64,000 nucleotides of DNA from Lachnospiraceae bacterium (GTDB taxonomy: Bacteria > Bacillota > Clostridia > Lachnospirales > Lachnospiraceae), in assembly GCA_015058015.1 (NCBI GenBank), contig SVDM01000010.1:1-64000 (forward strand), read 5' to 3'. A program made the translations under genes and the position numbers. Below the pieces are notes generated by a model. It searched no databases, was not told the origin of the DNA, and saw only the letters and a list, made by a program, of their open reading frames with translations. The stretch's first letter is position 1. Each line of letters starts with the position of its first letter. This document shows positions 8,873 through 17,478 of the stretch, one piece after another.

Positions 8873-8911
8873 GCCACGACATCTGCTTTTGCAGATTCAG
8901 GTTGTCGTGGC
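8873..8911 (+). promoter_or_regulatory. Leader hairpin before acetolactate decarboxylase
   Basis: GCCACGAC (8873-8880) pairs with GTCGTGGC (8904-8911), and inside it ATCTGC-TTTT-GCAGAT forms a second helix. It lacks a following T-run, so it may be a terminator for the preceding gene without a clear U-tract, or a 5' leader structure of the following gene. Confidence 0.45.
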
Positions 8912-8936
8912 TCTCAATAAGAAGGGGGTAGATTAT

Positions 8937-9650
8937 ATGAATAACAGAATGTATCAGGTTTCAACATTGCAGGCCCTTGCTTTGGGGTATAGCAAGGCAG
9001 TAATAACGGTTGGTGAGCTTCTACAGGAGGGAGACACCGGGCTTGGAACCTTTGAAGATGTTAACGGTGAGATGATCCTGATGGATGGCCGGTGCTTTAG
9101 AGCCGACCAGGATGGAAATGTATCAGAGGTTTCTCCTGAGACGGGAGTTCCCTTTGCTGCAGTGGCAGATTTACAGGGAAAGCAGTGTTTCAAGCTCACG
9201 GATATGCCTGATATCGAAGCTATCAGAACAGAGCTTACAAGGAAGATTGAAGAGAACTTCGGTTTAAACAGTATGCATGTTGTAAGGATTGACGGGGTCT
9301 TTGAGAAGGTGGATGCCAGGTCTGAGGCTCCTTACAAGTCACACCATGTTACGTTAAAAGAGATGTTGGGAAAGACCCAGAAGGCCTTTATATTCGAGAA
9401 TATCAGGGGCTCTTTGGTAGGGGTATATTTCCCTGATTATATGGATGGAATCAATATGCCGGGATGGCATCTTCATTTCCTGTCTGAGGATAGATTAAAA
9501 GGCGGCCATGTCTTTGATGTAAGCCTTAAAGAGGGTCAGGTGAAGGTAGATAAGATTACCGAGATTTCTATTAACCTGCCTAAGGCGGCGGCATTTGATA
9601 CATATTCCCTTAAGCAGGATATGCAGGAAGAGATTAAGTCAGTGGAGTAG
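8937..9650 (+). CDS. alsD: Alpha-acetolactate decarboxylase
   Basis: A 237-residue protein, start chosen at ATG 8937 after AGAAGGGGGT. The family converts (S)-2-acetolactate to acetoin, diverting excess pyruvate and limiting acetolactate in branched-chain amino acid synthesis. The zinc-site signature is visible as WHLHF...GGH near residues 177-192, and the N-terminal 'YQVSTLQALALGYSKAVITVGELL' region is typical. No acetolactate synthase is adjacent. The stop lies 7 bases before the YbaK-like gene start, so the two are probably co-transcribed. Confidence 0.92.
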   Translation: MNNRMYQVSTLQALALGYSKAVITVGELLQEGDTGLGTFEDVNGEMILMDGRCFRADQDGNVSEVSPETGVPFAAVADLQGKQCFKLTDMPDIEAIRTELTRKIEENFGLNSMHVVRIDGVFEKVDARSEAPYKSHHVTLKEMLGKTQKAFIFENIRGSLVGVYFPDYMDGINMPGWHLHFLSEDRLKGGHVFDVSLKEGQVKVDKITEISINLPKAAAFDTYSLKQDMQEEIKSVE

Positions 9651-9657
9651 ATATAGA

Positions 9658-10134
9658 ATGAAAAAAGACGAACGTACCAATGTAATGAGGGTGCTGGACC
9701 AAAAGAAGGTGCCCTACAACAGTTATTCATATGAACCGGACCCCACGAAGTCCGGGGAAGAGATTGCACAGATTCTGGGTGAGAACCCGGACAATGTCTT
9801 TAAGACCCTGGTTACACAGGGAAAGTCAGGGCAGTATTATGTCTTTGTAGTGCCGGTTAAAGAAGAGTTGGAACTTAAGAAGGCTGCTAAGGTGGCGGGA
9901 GAGAAGTCCATCGCTATGATTAAGCAGAAAGACCTTCTGCCCCTTACGGGATATGTTCACGGAGGCTGTTCTCCCATCGGAATGAAGAAACAATTTAAGA
10001 CCTTTATTCAGGAGAGTGCCAGGGATAGGGAGCATATATTTGTAAGTGCCGGCAAGGTGGGCTTTCAGATAGAACTAGCGCCGGAGGATCTGGTGAAAAT
10101 CGTGGGATGCGAGTTCGCGGATATAGTGGGCTGA
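9658..10134 (+). CDS. ybaK: YbaK/EbsC-type aminoacyl-tRNA deacylase (Cys-tRNA(Pro) deacylase)
   Basis: A 158-residue cytoplasmic protein. The ATG at 9658 is preferred since upstream in-frame codons lie within alsD; its ribosome site GGAG overlaps the end of alsD. The YbaK fold is recognised from 'VFKTLVTQGKSGQYYVFVVP', 'KKAAKVAGEKSIAM', 'LLPLTGYVHGGCSPIG' and the conserved Lys of 'FKTL'. The family hydrolyses mischarged Cys-tRNA(Pro). Second gene of a probable two-gene operon with alsD; the pairing has no obvious metabolic logic. Confidence 0.9.
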   Translation: MKKDERTNVMRVLDQKKVPYNSYSYEPDPTKSGEEIAQILGENPDNVFKTLVTQGKSGQYYVFVVPVKEELELKKAAKVAGEKSIAMIKQKDLLPLTGYVHGGCSPIGMKKQFKTFIQESARDREHIFVSAGKVGFQIELAPEDLVKIVGCEFADIVG

Positions 10135-10173
10135 CAACAAAGCATTGTCATTTTTCAAAGGATAAATGAGGAG

Positions 10174-10204
10174 AGGGCTACAGAGATTAATTCTCTGCAG
10201 CCCT
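10174..10204. terminator. Bidirectional hairpin between convergent genes
   Basis: AGGGCTaCAGAGA (10174-10186) pairs with TCTCTGcAGCCCT (10192-10204), loop TTAAT, one A-C mismatch. It lies between the convergent ybaK-like gene and the minus-strand lipoprotein gene and can serve both. Confidence 0.6.
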
Positions 10205-10231
10205 TTATGTAATGAAGAAGTATGAAAAAGA

Positions 10232-11554
10232 TTATCCTATATCTACTGCTGTTCCATTTACATAAAGTTTGTAACCGTTTGACTTGATATTTGAGTTGTC
10301 GCTTAACTCGTTCTCAAGGCTTGTTACGTATGTGTCACCTGTAAGGTTAAGCACGGAATCCTTGGAAAGTGAGAGCTTAATGCTCTTTGCCTGGTTGGCG
10401 GTGTTGATTGCTCCGGTAAGAACGCTGCCGCTCTTAAGGGATAGATCAAGAGTTGAGATTGAATCAACTATGATAGATCCGGCTACGGACTGGTTCACCA
10501 TCTGGAGGGTTACATTTCCACCGTTGGAACCCTCATTGCCCCACTTACCTGCCTCGATTCTAAGGAAATCGCCGGAGGTGTTGGTGATGGTGTTGTTCTC
10601 AAGGTATACGCTGGCGGTGGTGTTGGTAACGTAGATTGTATCACCGTTGTTGGTTATAAACTTTGAGTTCTTAGCTGTAAATGTCGCCGTTCCCTCGTCA
10701 GCATCACCGCTCATGGACTGATAGAGGAAAATGTTCTTGTATGTACCTGAGTTGCTGTTTAACTTGGTGTTGGTATCCTCAACAGTACAGTTGTTGATGG
10801 TGATGGAGTTCTTACCTTCTACAATAAGTCCTTCAGAAGTGGTGGAGGTAAGGGTTGCATCATTTACAGTAATATCAGCTGTTGAGTAAACTGCCGGTGA
10901 ACCTACACCGTTACTGGTGTAAGTACCGCCGTTAACGGTTAAGGTGCCGCCGCCCCTGTCAGACCTTATTGCTGCTGAGGAGCGCCCCTGGGTTGTTACA
11001 GTGCAGTTGTTAGCTGTAAGGGTTCCGCCACCGGTTACCATTATTCCCCCTGAGCAGTCGGAAGAGGTGTTGATGGTGGAATCACTGATATTGATAATGC
11101 CGTTGCCGTAGGCAAATACAGCGTTGGCATGCTTGCCGTTTGTAGTAACGGTGGCCTTCTCGATATTAAGGGTTGCCCCGTTGTAGGCAAGAACGGCGGC
11201 ATTTGTTCCATAGAAATCAGCCTCGTCGCCATCGGCATCTCCCGTTTTGTTAATGGTGGAGCCTGTTATGGTGCTGGTTCCTCCTGAAGCAAGAAGGGCC
11301 TGCTCATTGGCCGTGGAACTCTCGTAGGTCTTTCCTGATTCCGTTGTGTCAGATGAAAATGTAGTGGCTCCTGTATATGTTATATTAGCGCTGCTGTTTC
11401 CGCCGCCCGGCTTTCCGGGAGCCCCTGAGTGGCTTGAACTTGCCGATGTAGAAGAACTGTTTTGTGTCTGTCCGCATCCGGAAAGCATAGCCCCTGCCAG
11501 AGAAAGGGTAAGCAATGTTGCTACTGCTGTTTTTTTAATGATGTGTTTTTTCAT
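10232..11554 (-). CDS. Cell-surface lipoprotein with beta-helix-like repeats
   Basis: A 440-residue protein with a lipoprotein signal (KKHIIKK, hydrophobic core, LSGC with Cys27), then a Ser/Gly/Pro-rich linker to about residue 55. The rest is Thr/Asn/Gly-rich with many imperfect repeats of the type 'T-hydrophobic-N-N-(G/C)-T-hydrophobic-T' (for example ITVNDATLTSTT, ITINNCTVEDTN, LTANNCTVTTQG), the texture of a right-handed parallel beta-helix. It resembles Clostridial 'lipoprotein adhesin'/DUF4353-type carbohydrate-binding proteins. Anchored on the outer membrane face; an adhesive or glycan-binding role is inferred. The ribosome site AAAGGAG precedes the start on the minus strand. Confidence 0.75.
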   Translation of the reverse strand: MKKHIIKKTAVATLLTLSLAGAMLSGCGQTQNSSSTSASSSHSGAPGKPGGGNSSANITYTGATTFSSDTTESGKTYESSTANEQALLASGGTSTITGSTINKTGDADGDEADFYGTNAAVLAYNGATLNIEKATVTTNGKHANAVFAYGNGIINISDSTINTSSDCSGGIMVTGGGTLTANNCTVTTQGRSSAAIRSDRGGGTLTVNGGTYTSNGVGSPAVYSTADITVNDATLTSTTSEGLIVEGKNSITINNCTVEDTNTKLNSNSGTYKNIFLYQSMSGDADEGTATFTAKNSKFITNNGDTIYVTNTTASVYLENNTITNTSGDFLRIEAGKWGNEGSNGGNVTLQMVNQSVAGSIIVDSISTLDLSLKSGSVLTGAINTANQAKSIKLSLSKDSVLNLTGDTYVTSLENELSDNSNIKSNGYKLYVNGTAVDIG

Positions 11555-11687
11555 TGTAGTAATCTCCTTTCATAAAAGTTTCTATCAGAATTATGATTGA
11601 AAGCGTGTTTGTTGTTCTTTATGTTACACATCATACAGGGTCAGACTTAAGACAGCCTTAAGGAGCAAAAAAAATTTGGGAGAGCAA

Positions 11688-11989
11688 CGGGGACGCTTCT
11701 TCTGACTCAATAAAATGAATTCTACAGTAGCTGCAGGAGAGTATCGGCCCCCCGGTTACGGTATTCTTCACCAAGTAAAATCACGAAGCGACTTTGGTAA
11801 TATTCGCACCGTGATTAATGGTCGTCCGTGACCTTAATCACTTTCGACGCCATCCGTGGCGTCTCATGTGAATATTAGTCCAAAGTCGCTTCTATTTTAC
11901 TAGGTTCGAATTCATGTAACCGGGAGGCTCGATACTCTCCTGCAGCCTCCGCATAAGTTACCTCGGTGAGTCAGTAGAACCGTCCCCGT
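11688..11989. repeat. Large nested palindrome A, with two hairpins at the tip
   Basis: This fills most of the 441-bp gap 11555-11995; no gene is seen there. Matched arms from outside inward: ACGGGGACG 11688-11696 with 11981-11989; TGACTCA 11703-11709 with 11967-11973; a perfect 16-mer CTGCAGGAGAGTATCG 11731-11746 with 11930-11945; CCCGGTTAC 11751-11759 with 11916-11924; AGTAAAAT 11774-11781 with 11894-11901; a perfect 13-mer GAAGCGACTTTGG 11785-11797 with 11880-11892; AATATTCGCA 11799-11808 with 11867-11876 (one G-T). The tip holds two small hairpins, GTGATTAA/TTAATCAC (11811-11841) and GACGCCA/TGGCGTC (11846-11863). The outermost motif looks like a REP-type sequence I associate with Clostridia, but that is from memory. 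Confidence 0.85.
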
Positions 11990-11995
11990 GACTCA

Positions 11996-12550
11996 TTAGA
12001 TTCGTCCCAGGAGTTTAGCTGCCTTAAGGATAGCCACCTGGGTCTTGCCATCGGCAATCCGCCCCTCCATTATGTCATCCACCAGACTTTCAATAGGAAT
12101 CAGTTCCACATTAAGAAACTCGTCCTCGTCAAGCTGTCTGGTTCCCTTAGTAAGCCCGGTTGCCAGATACATGGTAATCTTCTCATCGGAATAGGCGGCA
12201 GCAGGATAGTAAATCCCCATATCAACCCACTTGTTCGCGGAATATCCGGTCTCTTCCCTTAGTTCCCGCTTAGCGGCCTCAAGCCTGTCTTCATCTTTTG
12301 AATCCAGCTTACCTGCCGGGATCTCGGAGATAACAGAATCTATGGGGTAGCGAAACTGCCGTTCCATAACAACCTTGCCGTCATCCGTTACGGGAACCAC
12401 ACATACAGCCCCGATATGCCGCACCACTTCTCTTGTGGCCTGATTTCCGTTAGGAAGTGTCACCTCGTCTTTTACGATGTGAAGTATATCCCCATGGAAT
12501 TTCGTTTCTGATTTAATTCTCTTCTCTGCAAGAGATTCATATTCGTTCAT
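11996..12550 (-). CDS. nudF: NUDIX hydrolase, ADP-ribose pyrophosphatase type
   Basis: A 184-residue cytoplasmic hydrolase. The Nudix box spans residues 80-103 (AGKLDS...EAAKRELREETGY); the REUxEExGU core is intact, with one residue extra between Gly and the first Glu. The preceding 'RQFRYPI' and 'SEIPAGKLD' are typical of ADP-ribose/nucleotide-sugar pyrophosphatases, which cleave ADP-ribose to AMP and ribose-5-phosphate. It is the last gene of a herA-fprA-nudix minus-strand run (20-bp gap from fprA), with its own GGAGACAAG ribosome site. The end of palindrome A abuts its stop codon. Confidence 0.88.
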   Translation of the reverse strand: MNEYESLAEKRIKSETKFHGDILHIVKDEVTLPNGNQATREVVRHIGAVCVVPVTDDGKVVMERQFRYPIDSVISEIPAGKLDSKDEDRLEAAKRELREETGYSANKWVDMGIYYPAAAYSDEKITMYLATGLTKGTRQLDEDEFLNVELIPIESLVDDIMEGRIADGKTQVAILKAAKLLGRI

Positions 12551-12570
12551 AAAGTGTCTTGTCTCCTAAT

Positions 12571-13719
12571 TTATAATTCCTCTGCGAGCTTCTTCAAAGC
12601 TGCTTCTGAGTCGGCATTAAGGGCGGACTTTAGGGTAACTGTATTCTCGCAGAAGGTCAGGTCCTTGCTCTTTTCAAACATGTTCTTAATGGTACGGGCG
12701 GCAGCCGGTCCCCAGGTTCCGTTTTCAATGATTGCCACCTTACGGTTCTGGAAGTTCCGCTCTGTAAGGTTATTGATAAATGTCTCCATACAGGGGAAGA
12801 TTCCTCCGTTATATGTTACGGATGCTAAGACCAACCTGTCATAGCGGAAGGCGTCCTCTACGCACTCTGCCATATCTTCTCTGGCAAGATCTGAGATTAC
12901 AACCTTAAGTCCCTTATCCTCTAAGAGCTTGCCCAGTTTCTCGGCGGCCTCCTTAGTATGTCCATAGATAGATGCATAAGCAATAAATACGCCGGATTCC
13001 TCAGGCTGGTAGGATGACCAGGTATCGTATAAATCAATGTAGTGTTTCAAATCTTCCGTAAGCACCGGTCCGTGAAGGGGACAGATTATTTGAACATCCA
13101 GACCTGCTAAGGCTTTCAGGAGCTTCTGCACTTGAACCCCGTATTTACCAACGATTCCGATGTAGTAACGTCTGGCCTCGCATTCCCATTTGTCCTCTAT
13201 ATCCAAAGCTCCGAACTTGCCGAAAGCATCAGCTGAAAAGAGGACCTTATCAGTGGCATCGTAAGTTACCATAACCTCCGGCCAGTGAACCATGGGTGCA
13301 AATGTAAAGGAAAGGGTGTGCATTCCAAGAGACAGGGTCTCTCCGTCCTTTACCTCCAGCTTTTCAAAAGCCGGGGCATTAGGATAGAACTGCCCCATTA
13401 TGGTAAATGTCTTAGCATTTCCAACCAAAGTGGCCTTCGGGTACTTCTCCAAGAACTTCAGGATATTGGCGCTGTGATCCGGCTCCATGTGGTTAATTAT
13501 AAGGTAGTCGGGAGCATTTCCCCCAAGGGCCTTATCTATATTAGCCAGCCATTCTTCACCGAAGCGGACGTCCACCGTATCAAGAACCGCCGTTTTTTCG
13601 TCCTTTATAACATAGGAATTGTATGCCATTCCTTTCGGAACTATGTACTGACCTTCAAATAGATCAATCTCATGGTCATTTACCCCAACATAAATAATGT
13701 CATCTGTTATTATCATCAT
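12571..13719 (-). CDS. fprA: FprA family A-type flavoprotein (flavodiiron)
   Basis: A 382-residue protein with an N-terminal metallo-beta-lactamase-like diiron domain (HMEPDHSAN at about residues 77-85 with the H-x-E-x-D-H ligands) and a C-terminal flavodoxin domain starting near residue 253 (FIAYASIYGHTKEAAEKL binds FMN phosphate). No rubredoxin extension. Family members reduce O2 to water or NO to N2O in anaerobes, using rubredoxin or similar donors, and so protect strict anaerobes. Middle gene of a herA-fprA-nudix operon. Start is MMII; either Met is possible. Confidence 0.93.
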   Translation of the reverse strand: MMIITDDIIYVGVNDHEIDLFEGQYIVPKGMAYNSYVIKDEKTAVLDTVDVRFGEEWLANIDKALGGNAPDYLIINHMEPDHSANILKFLEKYPKATLVGNAKTFTIMGQFYPNAPAFEKLEVKDGETLSLGMHTLSFTFAPMVHWPEVMVTYDATDKVLFSADAFGKFGALDIEDKWECEARRYYIGIVGKYGVQVQKLLKALAGLDVQIICPLHGPVLTEDLKHYIDLYDTWSSYQPEESGVFIAYASIYGHTKEAAEKLGKLLEDKGLKVVISDLAREDMAECVEDAFRYDRLVLASVTYNGGIFPCMETFINNLTERNFQNRKVAIIENGTWGPAAARTIKNMFEKSKDLTFCENTVTLKSALNADSEAALKKLAEEL

Positions 13720-13750
13720 TATCCCCCCTGTGTGATGAGTTTCTATAATC

Positions 13751-15346
13751 TTACTTCAGGAAAGTCTTTAAGAGACCGCGACCAAGGGCTGCTCCCATAT
13801 TGCCGCCAAGGCGCTTACCAAAGGCTCCTCCGATGGACTTACCGAAAGTATTGCCTATCTCACGGCCTATGGTTCCTGCGGCAGTGCCGGCGATACTGTT
13901 AACCGCTTTTTTGGCCTCTTTTGCTTCTTTCTCAGCCGCTTTCTTGGCAGCAGCCTCATCCTTAAGACGTTGTTTTTCAGCAGCAGCTTCATCTTTAAGG
14001 CGTTGCTTTTCAGCAGCAGCTTCTTCCTTAGCCCGCTGTTCTTCTTCCGCCATAGCGGCGCGGTGTCTTTCCAGGAACTCATAAGCGGAATCCCTGTCTA
14101 TGGCTTCCGCATATCGTACGTAAAGGTCAGATGCGTTAATCTGACGCTGCCTTGTTCCGTCATCCAAAGCACCCATCTGGCTTTGGGGCGGCAGGATTGT
14201 AGCTCGCTCTACCATAGTGGGGACACCGCCTTCATCCAGCACGGATATCAAAGCTTCACCGATACCAAGTTCTAAGAGAGTCTGATAGGTATCAAACGCA
14301 GGGTTTGCTCTGTAAGACTGGGCGGCAGCCTTAACAGCCTTCTGCTCTGCAGGTGTGTAGGCACGAAGAGCGTGCTGCACCTTGTTACCAAGCTGGGCCA
14401 GTACACCATCGGGAATATCTGATGGTGACTGGGTTACGAAGTAGATTCCAACCCCCTTGGAGCGAATCAGCTTAACCACCTGTTCAATCTTTTGCTTCAG
14501 AGACTTGGGTGCGTCATCAAAGAGAAGATGGGCCTCGTCAAAGAAGAATATCATACGTGGTTTATCAAGATCTCCCGCCTCCGGCAATGTCTCGAAAAGC
14601 TCAGACATCATCCAGAGAAGGAAGGTTGCATACATAGTGGGATGATTAATAAGGGTGCGGCAGTCAAGGACTTCGATGATACCGCGGCCTGTATTATCGG
14701 TTCTGATCCAATCCTTAATATCAAGGGCAGGCTCGCCAAAGAAAAGGTCTCCCCCTTCAGCTTCAATAGCAGACAGGCTACGGATTATAGCCGCCACGCT
14801 TTGCTTGGCAATATTTCCATACTTCATGGAGTATTGGTCCGAATTCTCGGATACAAACTGAAGCATGGACCGTAGGTCCTTAATGTCAATAAGAAGCAGT
14901 TCTTCTTCGTCTGCTATCTTGAATACAATTGTAAGAACATCAATCTGGGTATCGTTAAGGCCCATGATTCTGCCCAGAAGCAGAGGACCCATCTCGGAGA
15001 TGGTGGTACGAAGGGGAAGCCCGCACTCACCGTATACATCCCAAAAGCAGGTGGGATAAGCTTTATAGTCAAAACCATCGGCAGCAAGGCCCAGCTCATC
15101 TATACGTTTCTGAACATTCTCATTGGGGGAGCCGGCATTGCACATGGCAGCCAAATCTCCCTTAACATCCGAAAAGAATACAGGAACGCCGCAATCACTG
15201 AATGACTCAGCCAAAACCTTTAGAGTAATGGTCTTACCTGTTCCCGTTGCTCCTGCAATAAGACCGTGGCGGTTAGCCATGGACGGGTATATGAAGACCT
15301 TTGAGTTTGCTGATTTACCGATGTAGATTTTATTCTCGGAATACAT
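13751..15346 (-). CDS. HerA/DUF853-type ATPase (YjgR-like)
   Basis: A 531-residue protein; the start is placed at 15346 behind a strong GAGGGAGGAG site. Walker A is GATGTGKT at residues 32-39 and Walker B is MIFFFDEAHLL at about 262-272. It matches the DUF853 branch of the HerA/FtsK-like superfamily. After about residue 419 an Ala/Glu/Lys coiled coil contains tandem AAAEKQRLKDE units, followed by a Gly-rich tail with amphipathic GxxxG-like spacing that ends GRGLLKTFLK and may contact membrane. Activity is unknown; it is probably an NTP-driven DNA or membrane-associated motor. First gene of an operon with fprA and nudF. Confidence 0.85.
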   Translation of the reverse strand: MYSENKIYIGKSANSKVFIYPSMANRHGLIAGATGTGKTITLKVLAESFSDCGVPVFFSDVKGDLAAMCNAGSPNENVQKRIDELGLAADGFDYKAYPTCFWDVYGECGLPLRTTISEMGPLLLGRIMGLNDTQIDVLTIVFKIADEEELLLIDIKDLRSMLQFVSENSDQYSMKYGNIAKQSVAAIIRSLSAIEAEGGDLFFGEPALDIKDWIRTDNTGRGIIEVLDCRTLINHPTMYATFLLWMMSELFETLPEAGDLDKPRMIFFFDEAHLLFDDAPKSLKQKIEQVVKLIRSKGVGIYFVTQSPSDIPDGVLAQLGNKVQHALRAYTPAEQKAVKAAAQSYRANPAFDTYQTLLELGIGEALISVLDEGGVPTMVERATILPPQSQMGALDDGTRQRQINASDLYVRYAEAIDRDSAYEFLERHRAAMAEEEQRAKEEAAAEKQRLKDEAAAEKQRLKDEAAAKKAAEKEAKEAKKAVNSIAGTAAGTIGREIGNTFGKSIGGAFGKRLGGNMGAALGRGLLKTFLK

Positions 15347-15554
15347 TGTTCTCCTCCCTCTTAAATGATTATGAATTCTTAATCTAAAAAACACTATTTG
15401 TTCACAATCAACTGTTATTATACTGATTTAGAAATACTTCCAAAAATAATTATAGATGTGGGAAAATGCCATGTCAACTTGAAGGTATTCGAATAAATTT
15501 GCCATTTTCCTCTCACTAACGTATCATTATGAATAGTGAGTAGAAGGAGATATT

Positions 15555-16376
15555 ATGTTTGGATATGTGCAGGCCAGAAAGCCGGAAATGAAGGTAAAAG
15601 ACTTTGAACTTTATCGCAGTTTCTACTGTGGACTTTGCCGCGCCCTTAAGGATAGAGGTGGCCTTAAAGCCAGAGCCACCTTAACCTATGATGGCACCTT
15701 TTTGGCCATGGTATTAAGCTCCCTCTACGAATCAGAAGTAGATACCAAGAGATGCCGGTGCTTTGTCCATCCCGCTAAGACCCATATGGAGAGCAGGACC
15801 AAGTACACAGATTACGCCGCAGATATGAACCTGCTTCTTACCTATCTTCATTTCTATGATGATGTAATGGATGAGGGTAGTATCAAGGGGCGAATCGGAA
15901 CCACTGTTTTTCGTAAAGAGTTTAAAGAGCTAAAGAAGGAATACCCCCTTCAGACAGCGAAGATTGCGGGGGCATTAAAGGACCTGTCTGAAGTTGAGAG
16001 CAGGGAAGTGACAGGGGATTCATATGATAAGGCGGCGGCTTGTTTTGGAAGGCTTCTTGCTGCGGTTCTTACGGTTAAGGAGGATGCCTTCACCAAAGAC
16101 ATTTCCCATATGGGATATTATCTTGGAAGGTTCATCTATCTTATGGATGCCTACGATGATTTGGAAGAGGACTTAAAAAGCGGGAGTTACAATCCTTTGA
16201 AAATAATGTATAATGAAACAGACTTTGAGGTCAGGGCGGAAGAACTGCTTAGGAACGAGGCGGCCAAGGCGGCCTGGTATTTTGAGAGACTGCCCATATT
16301 GCAATACGGAGACATACTGCGCAACATACTTTACGCAGGTATTTGGAATAAATTAGATGAAAGGAAATCAAAATGA
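15555..16376 (+). CDS. DUF5685-type conserved protein
   Basis: A 273-residue protein without signal peptide. The N-terminus '[28 protein letters not shown]' with a CxxC pair, and a later conserved Cys pair (CRCF), are typical of the DUF5685 proteins of Clostridia; the middle is helical with '[16 protein letters not shown]'. The D-D-x-x-E-D pattern recalls helical bundles of prenyl-transfer enzymes, but this is only resemblance. The stop overlaps the following J-protein ATG by 4 bases, so the two are translationally coupled and likely work together. Function unknown. Confidence 0.75.
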   Translation: MFGYVQARKPEMKVKDFELYRSFYCGLCRALKDRGGLKARATLTYDGTFLAMVLSSLYESEVDTKRCRCFVHPAKTHMESRTKYTDYAADMNLLLTYLHFYDDVMDEGSIKGRIGTTVFRKEFKELKKEYPLQTAKIAGALKDLSEVESREVTGDSYDKAAACFGRLLAAVLTVKEDAFTKDISHMGYYLGRFIYLMDAYDDLEEDLKSGSYNPLKIMYNETDFEVRAEELLRNEAAKAAWYFERLPILQYGDILRNILYAGIWNKLDERKSK

Positions 16377-16786
16377 AAGATCCATATGAAGTATTAGGTG
16401 TATCACCTAACGCAACAGACGAACAGATAAAGGCGGCTTACAGGGAGCTTCTGAAGAAGTACCATCCCGACAACTATGCCGGAACCAACAATCCACTGGC
16501 TCACCTGGCAGAGGAGAAGTACAAGGAAGTTCAGGAAGCATACGATCAGATAATGAAGATGCGTTCCATGGGAGGCTTTAATCAGGGCCCCTATAACCAG
16601 GGACAGTATAACCAGGGCCCTTACGGCGGTTACCGCCAGCAGTACGACAACAATTCGGGCAACTACGGTCGCCCCTACGGATACGATAACGGAACCGGAT
16701 GCGGTACCGGCAATCTTTGCTGTGATTTATGGTGTGCGGACACCTTATGCGAATGCATGGGAGGAGACCTCTGCAGATGTTGTTAA
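16373..16786 (+). CDS. Short J-domain protein with Gln/Tyr-rich and Cys-rich tail
   Basis: A 137-residue protein. The J domain occupies residues 1-65 with the HPD motif at 31-33, so it should stimulate an Hsp70 (DnaK) ATPase. The middle (about 70-110) is low-complexity Gly/Asn/Gln/Tyr with repeated NQGPYNQGQ-like units. The last 28 residues hold eight or more Cys in CC, CxxxC and CxC spacings, suggesting metal binding or disulphides. It overlaps the DUF5685 gene upstream (ATGA) and the membrane protein gene downstream. Confidence 0.85.
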   Translation: MKDPYEVLGVSPNATDEQIKAAYRELLKKYHPDNYAGTNNPLAHLAEEKYKEVQEAYDQIMKMRSMGGFNQGPYNQGQYNQGPYGGYRQQYDNNSGNYGRPYGYDNGTGCGTGNLCCDLWCADTLCECMGGDLCRCC

Positions 16787-17337
16787 ATTCAAGGAATGTT
16801 GCCATGGGCGGACTCTTTACCGCCCTGGCTGTTATCTGCATATTCTTAAGCGGAGCCTTAGAGATTAACACATTATTCTTTATTGTGCTGGCAGCTTATC
16901 TTATGGGAACAGTGCTCTATATCACTGATTTGCGCTACGGTCTTGCGGCTTTTGTAGCGACATTGGCACTGGGATTCTTTCTCTGCCCTGTTAAGCTCTA
17001 TCTGGTTACCTTTGCAGCGTGCGGTATCTACGTCTTATGCGAAGAGTATATCTGGAAGCTAAGACGCAGCGGAAAAGCTATCAAGAAAAGCACGGAATGG
17101 ATTATTAAGGCAGTAGTGTGGGCTGTTTGTCTCATGGTGGGATTTATGGTGGTTACCAATACCATCGGTTTGCAGACCCTTTTTGCAGCTTACCTTTTCA
17201 TTCACCAATCATTATTTGTCGCGGTGGCTTATGTATTAGTACCCATTGCTTTTATGATTCTGATGGACAGGGTCTACATTGCTTATTCCATGATGGTGAT
17301 TCGTCTGCTAAAACTCAACGACCCCGGTGCACAATGA
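16777..17337 (+). CDS. Hypothetical membrane protein
   Basis: A 186-residue protein with about five or six hydrophobic segments. I choose ATG 16777, preceded by GGAGGAG within the J-protein gene, rather than an in-frame ATG at 16729 lacking such a site. The N-terminal '[19 protein letters not shown]' recalls the first helix of ECF-transporter S components and DUF2232-like proteins, but no substrate signature is seen. It overlaps the J-protein gene by 10 bases and is the third gene of that operon. Confidence 0.65.
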   Translation: MLLNSRNVAMGGLFTALAVICIFLSGALEINTLFFIVLAAYLMGTVLYITDLRYGLAAFVATLALGFFLCPVKLYLVTFAACGIYVLCEEYIWKLRRSGKAIKKSTEWIIKAVVWAVCLMVGFMVVTNTIGLQTLFAAYLFIHQSLFVAVAYVLVPIAFMILMDRVYIAYSMMVIRLLKLNDPGAQ

Positions 17338-17398
17338 GAACAAATATCGTCTATTGTCTAACAACAAAAACAAATTACAAAATTTTACTGAAAACTAC

Positions 17399-17427
17399 TT
17401 GACCTTAACCCCCTAAGCCTCTATAAT
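17399..17427 (+). promoter_or_regulatory. Promoter of the chemoreceptor operon
   Basis: TTGACC (17399-17404), 17-bp spacer and TATAAT (17422-17427), 51 bp before the chemoreceptor ATG. Confidence 0.75.
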
Positions 17428-17478
17428 GGTGACATGGAGAAAACTTCCTGACGGCTGCATATTATACAGGGGGTTACT

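Noticed and set aside
13867-14084. Overlapping long frames on both strands in the coiled-coil part of the HerA-like gene
   Set aside because: They arise from the repetitive AAAEKQRLKDE coding unit; no ribosome sites or recognisable products.
16373-16786. Full-length DnaJ
   Set aside because: Only the J domain is present; the Gly/Phe region, CxxCxGxG zinc centre and C-terminal domains of DnaJ are missing.
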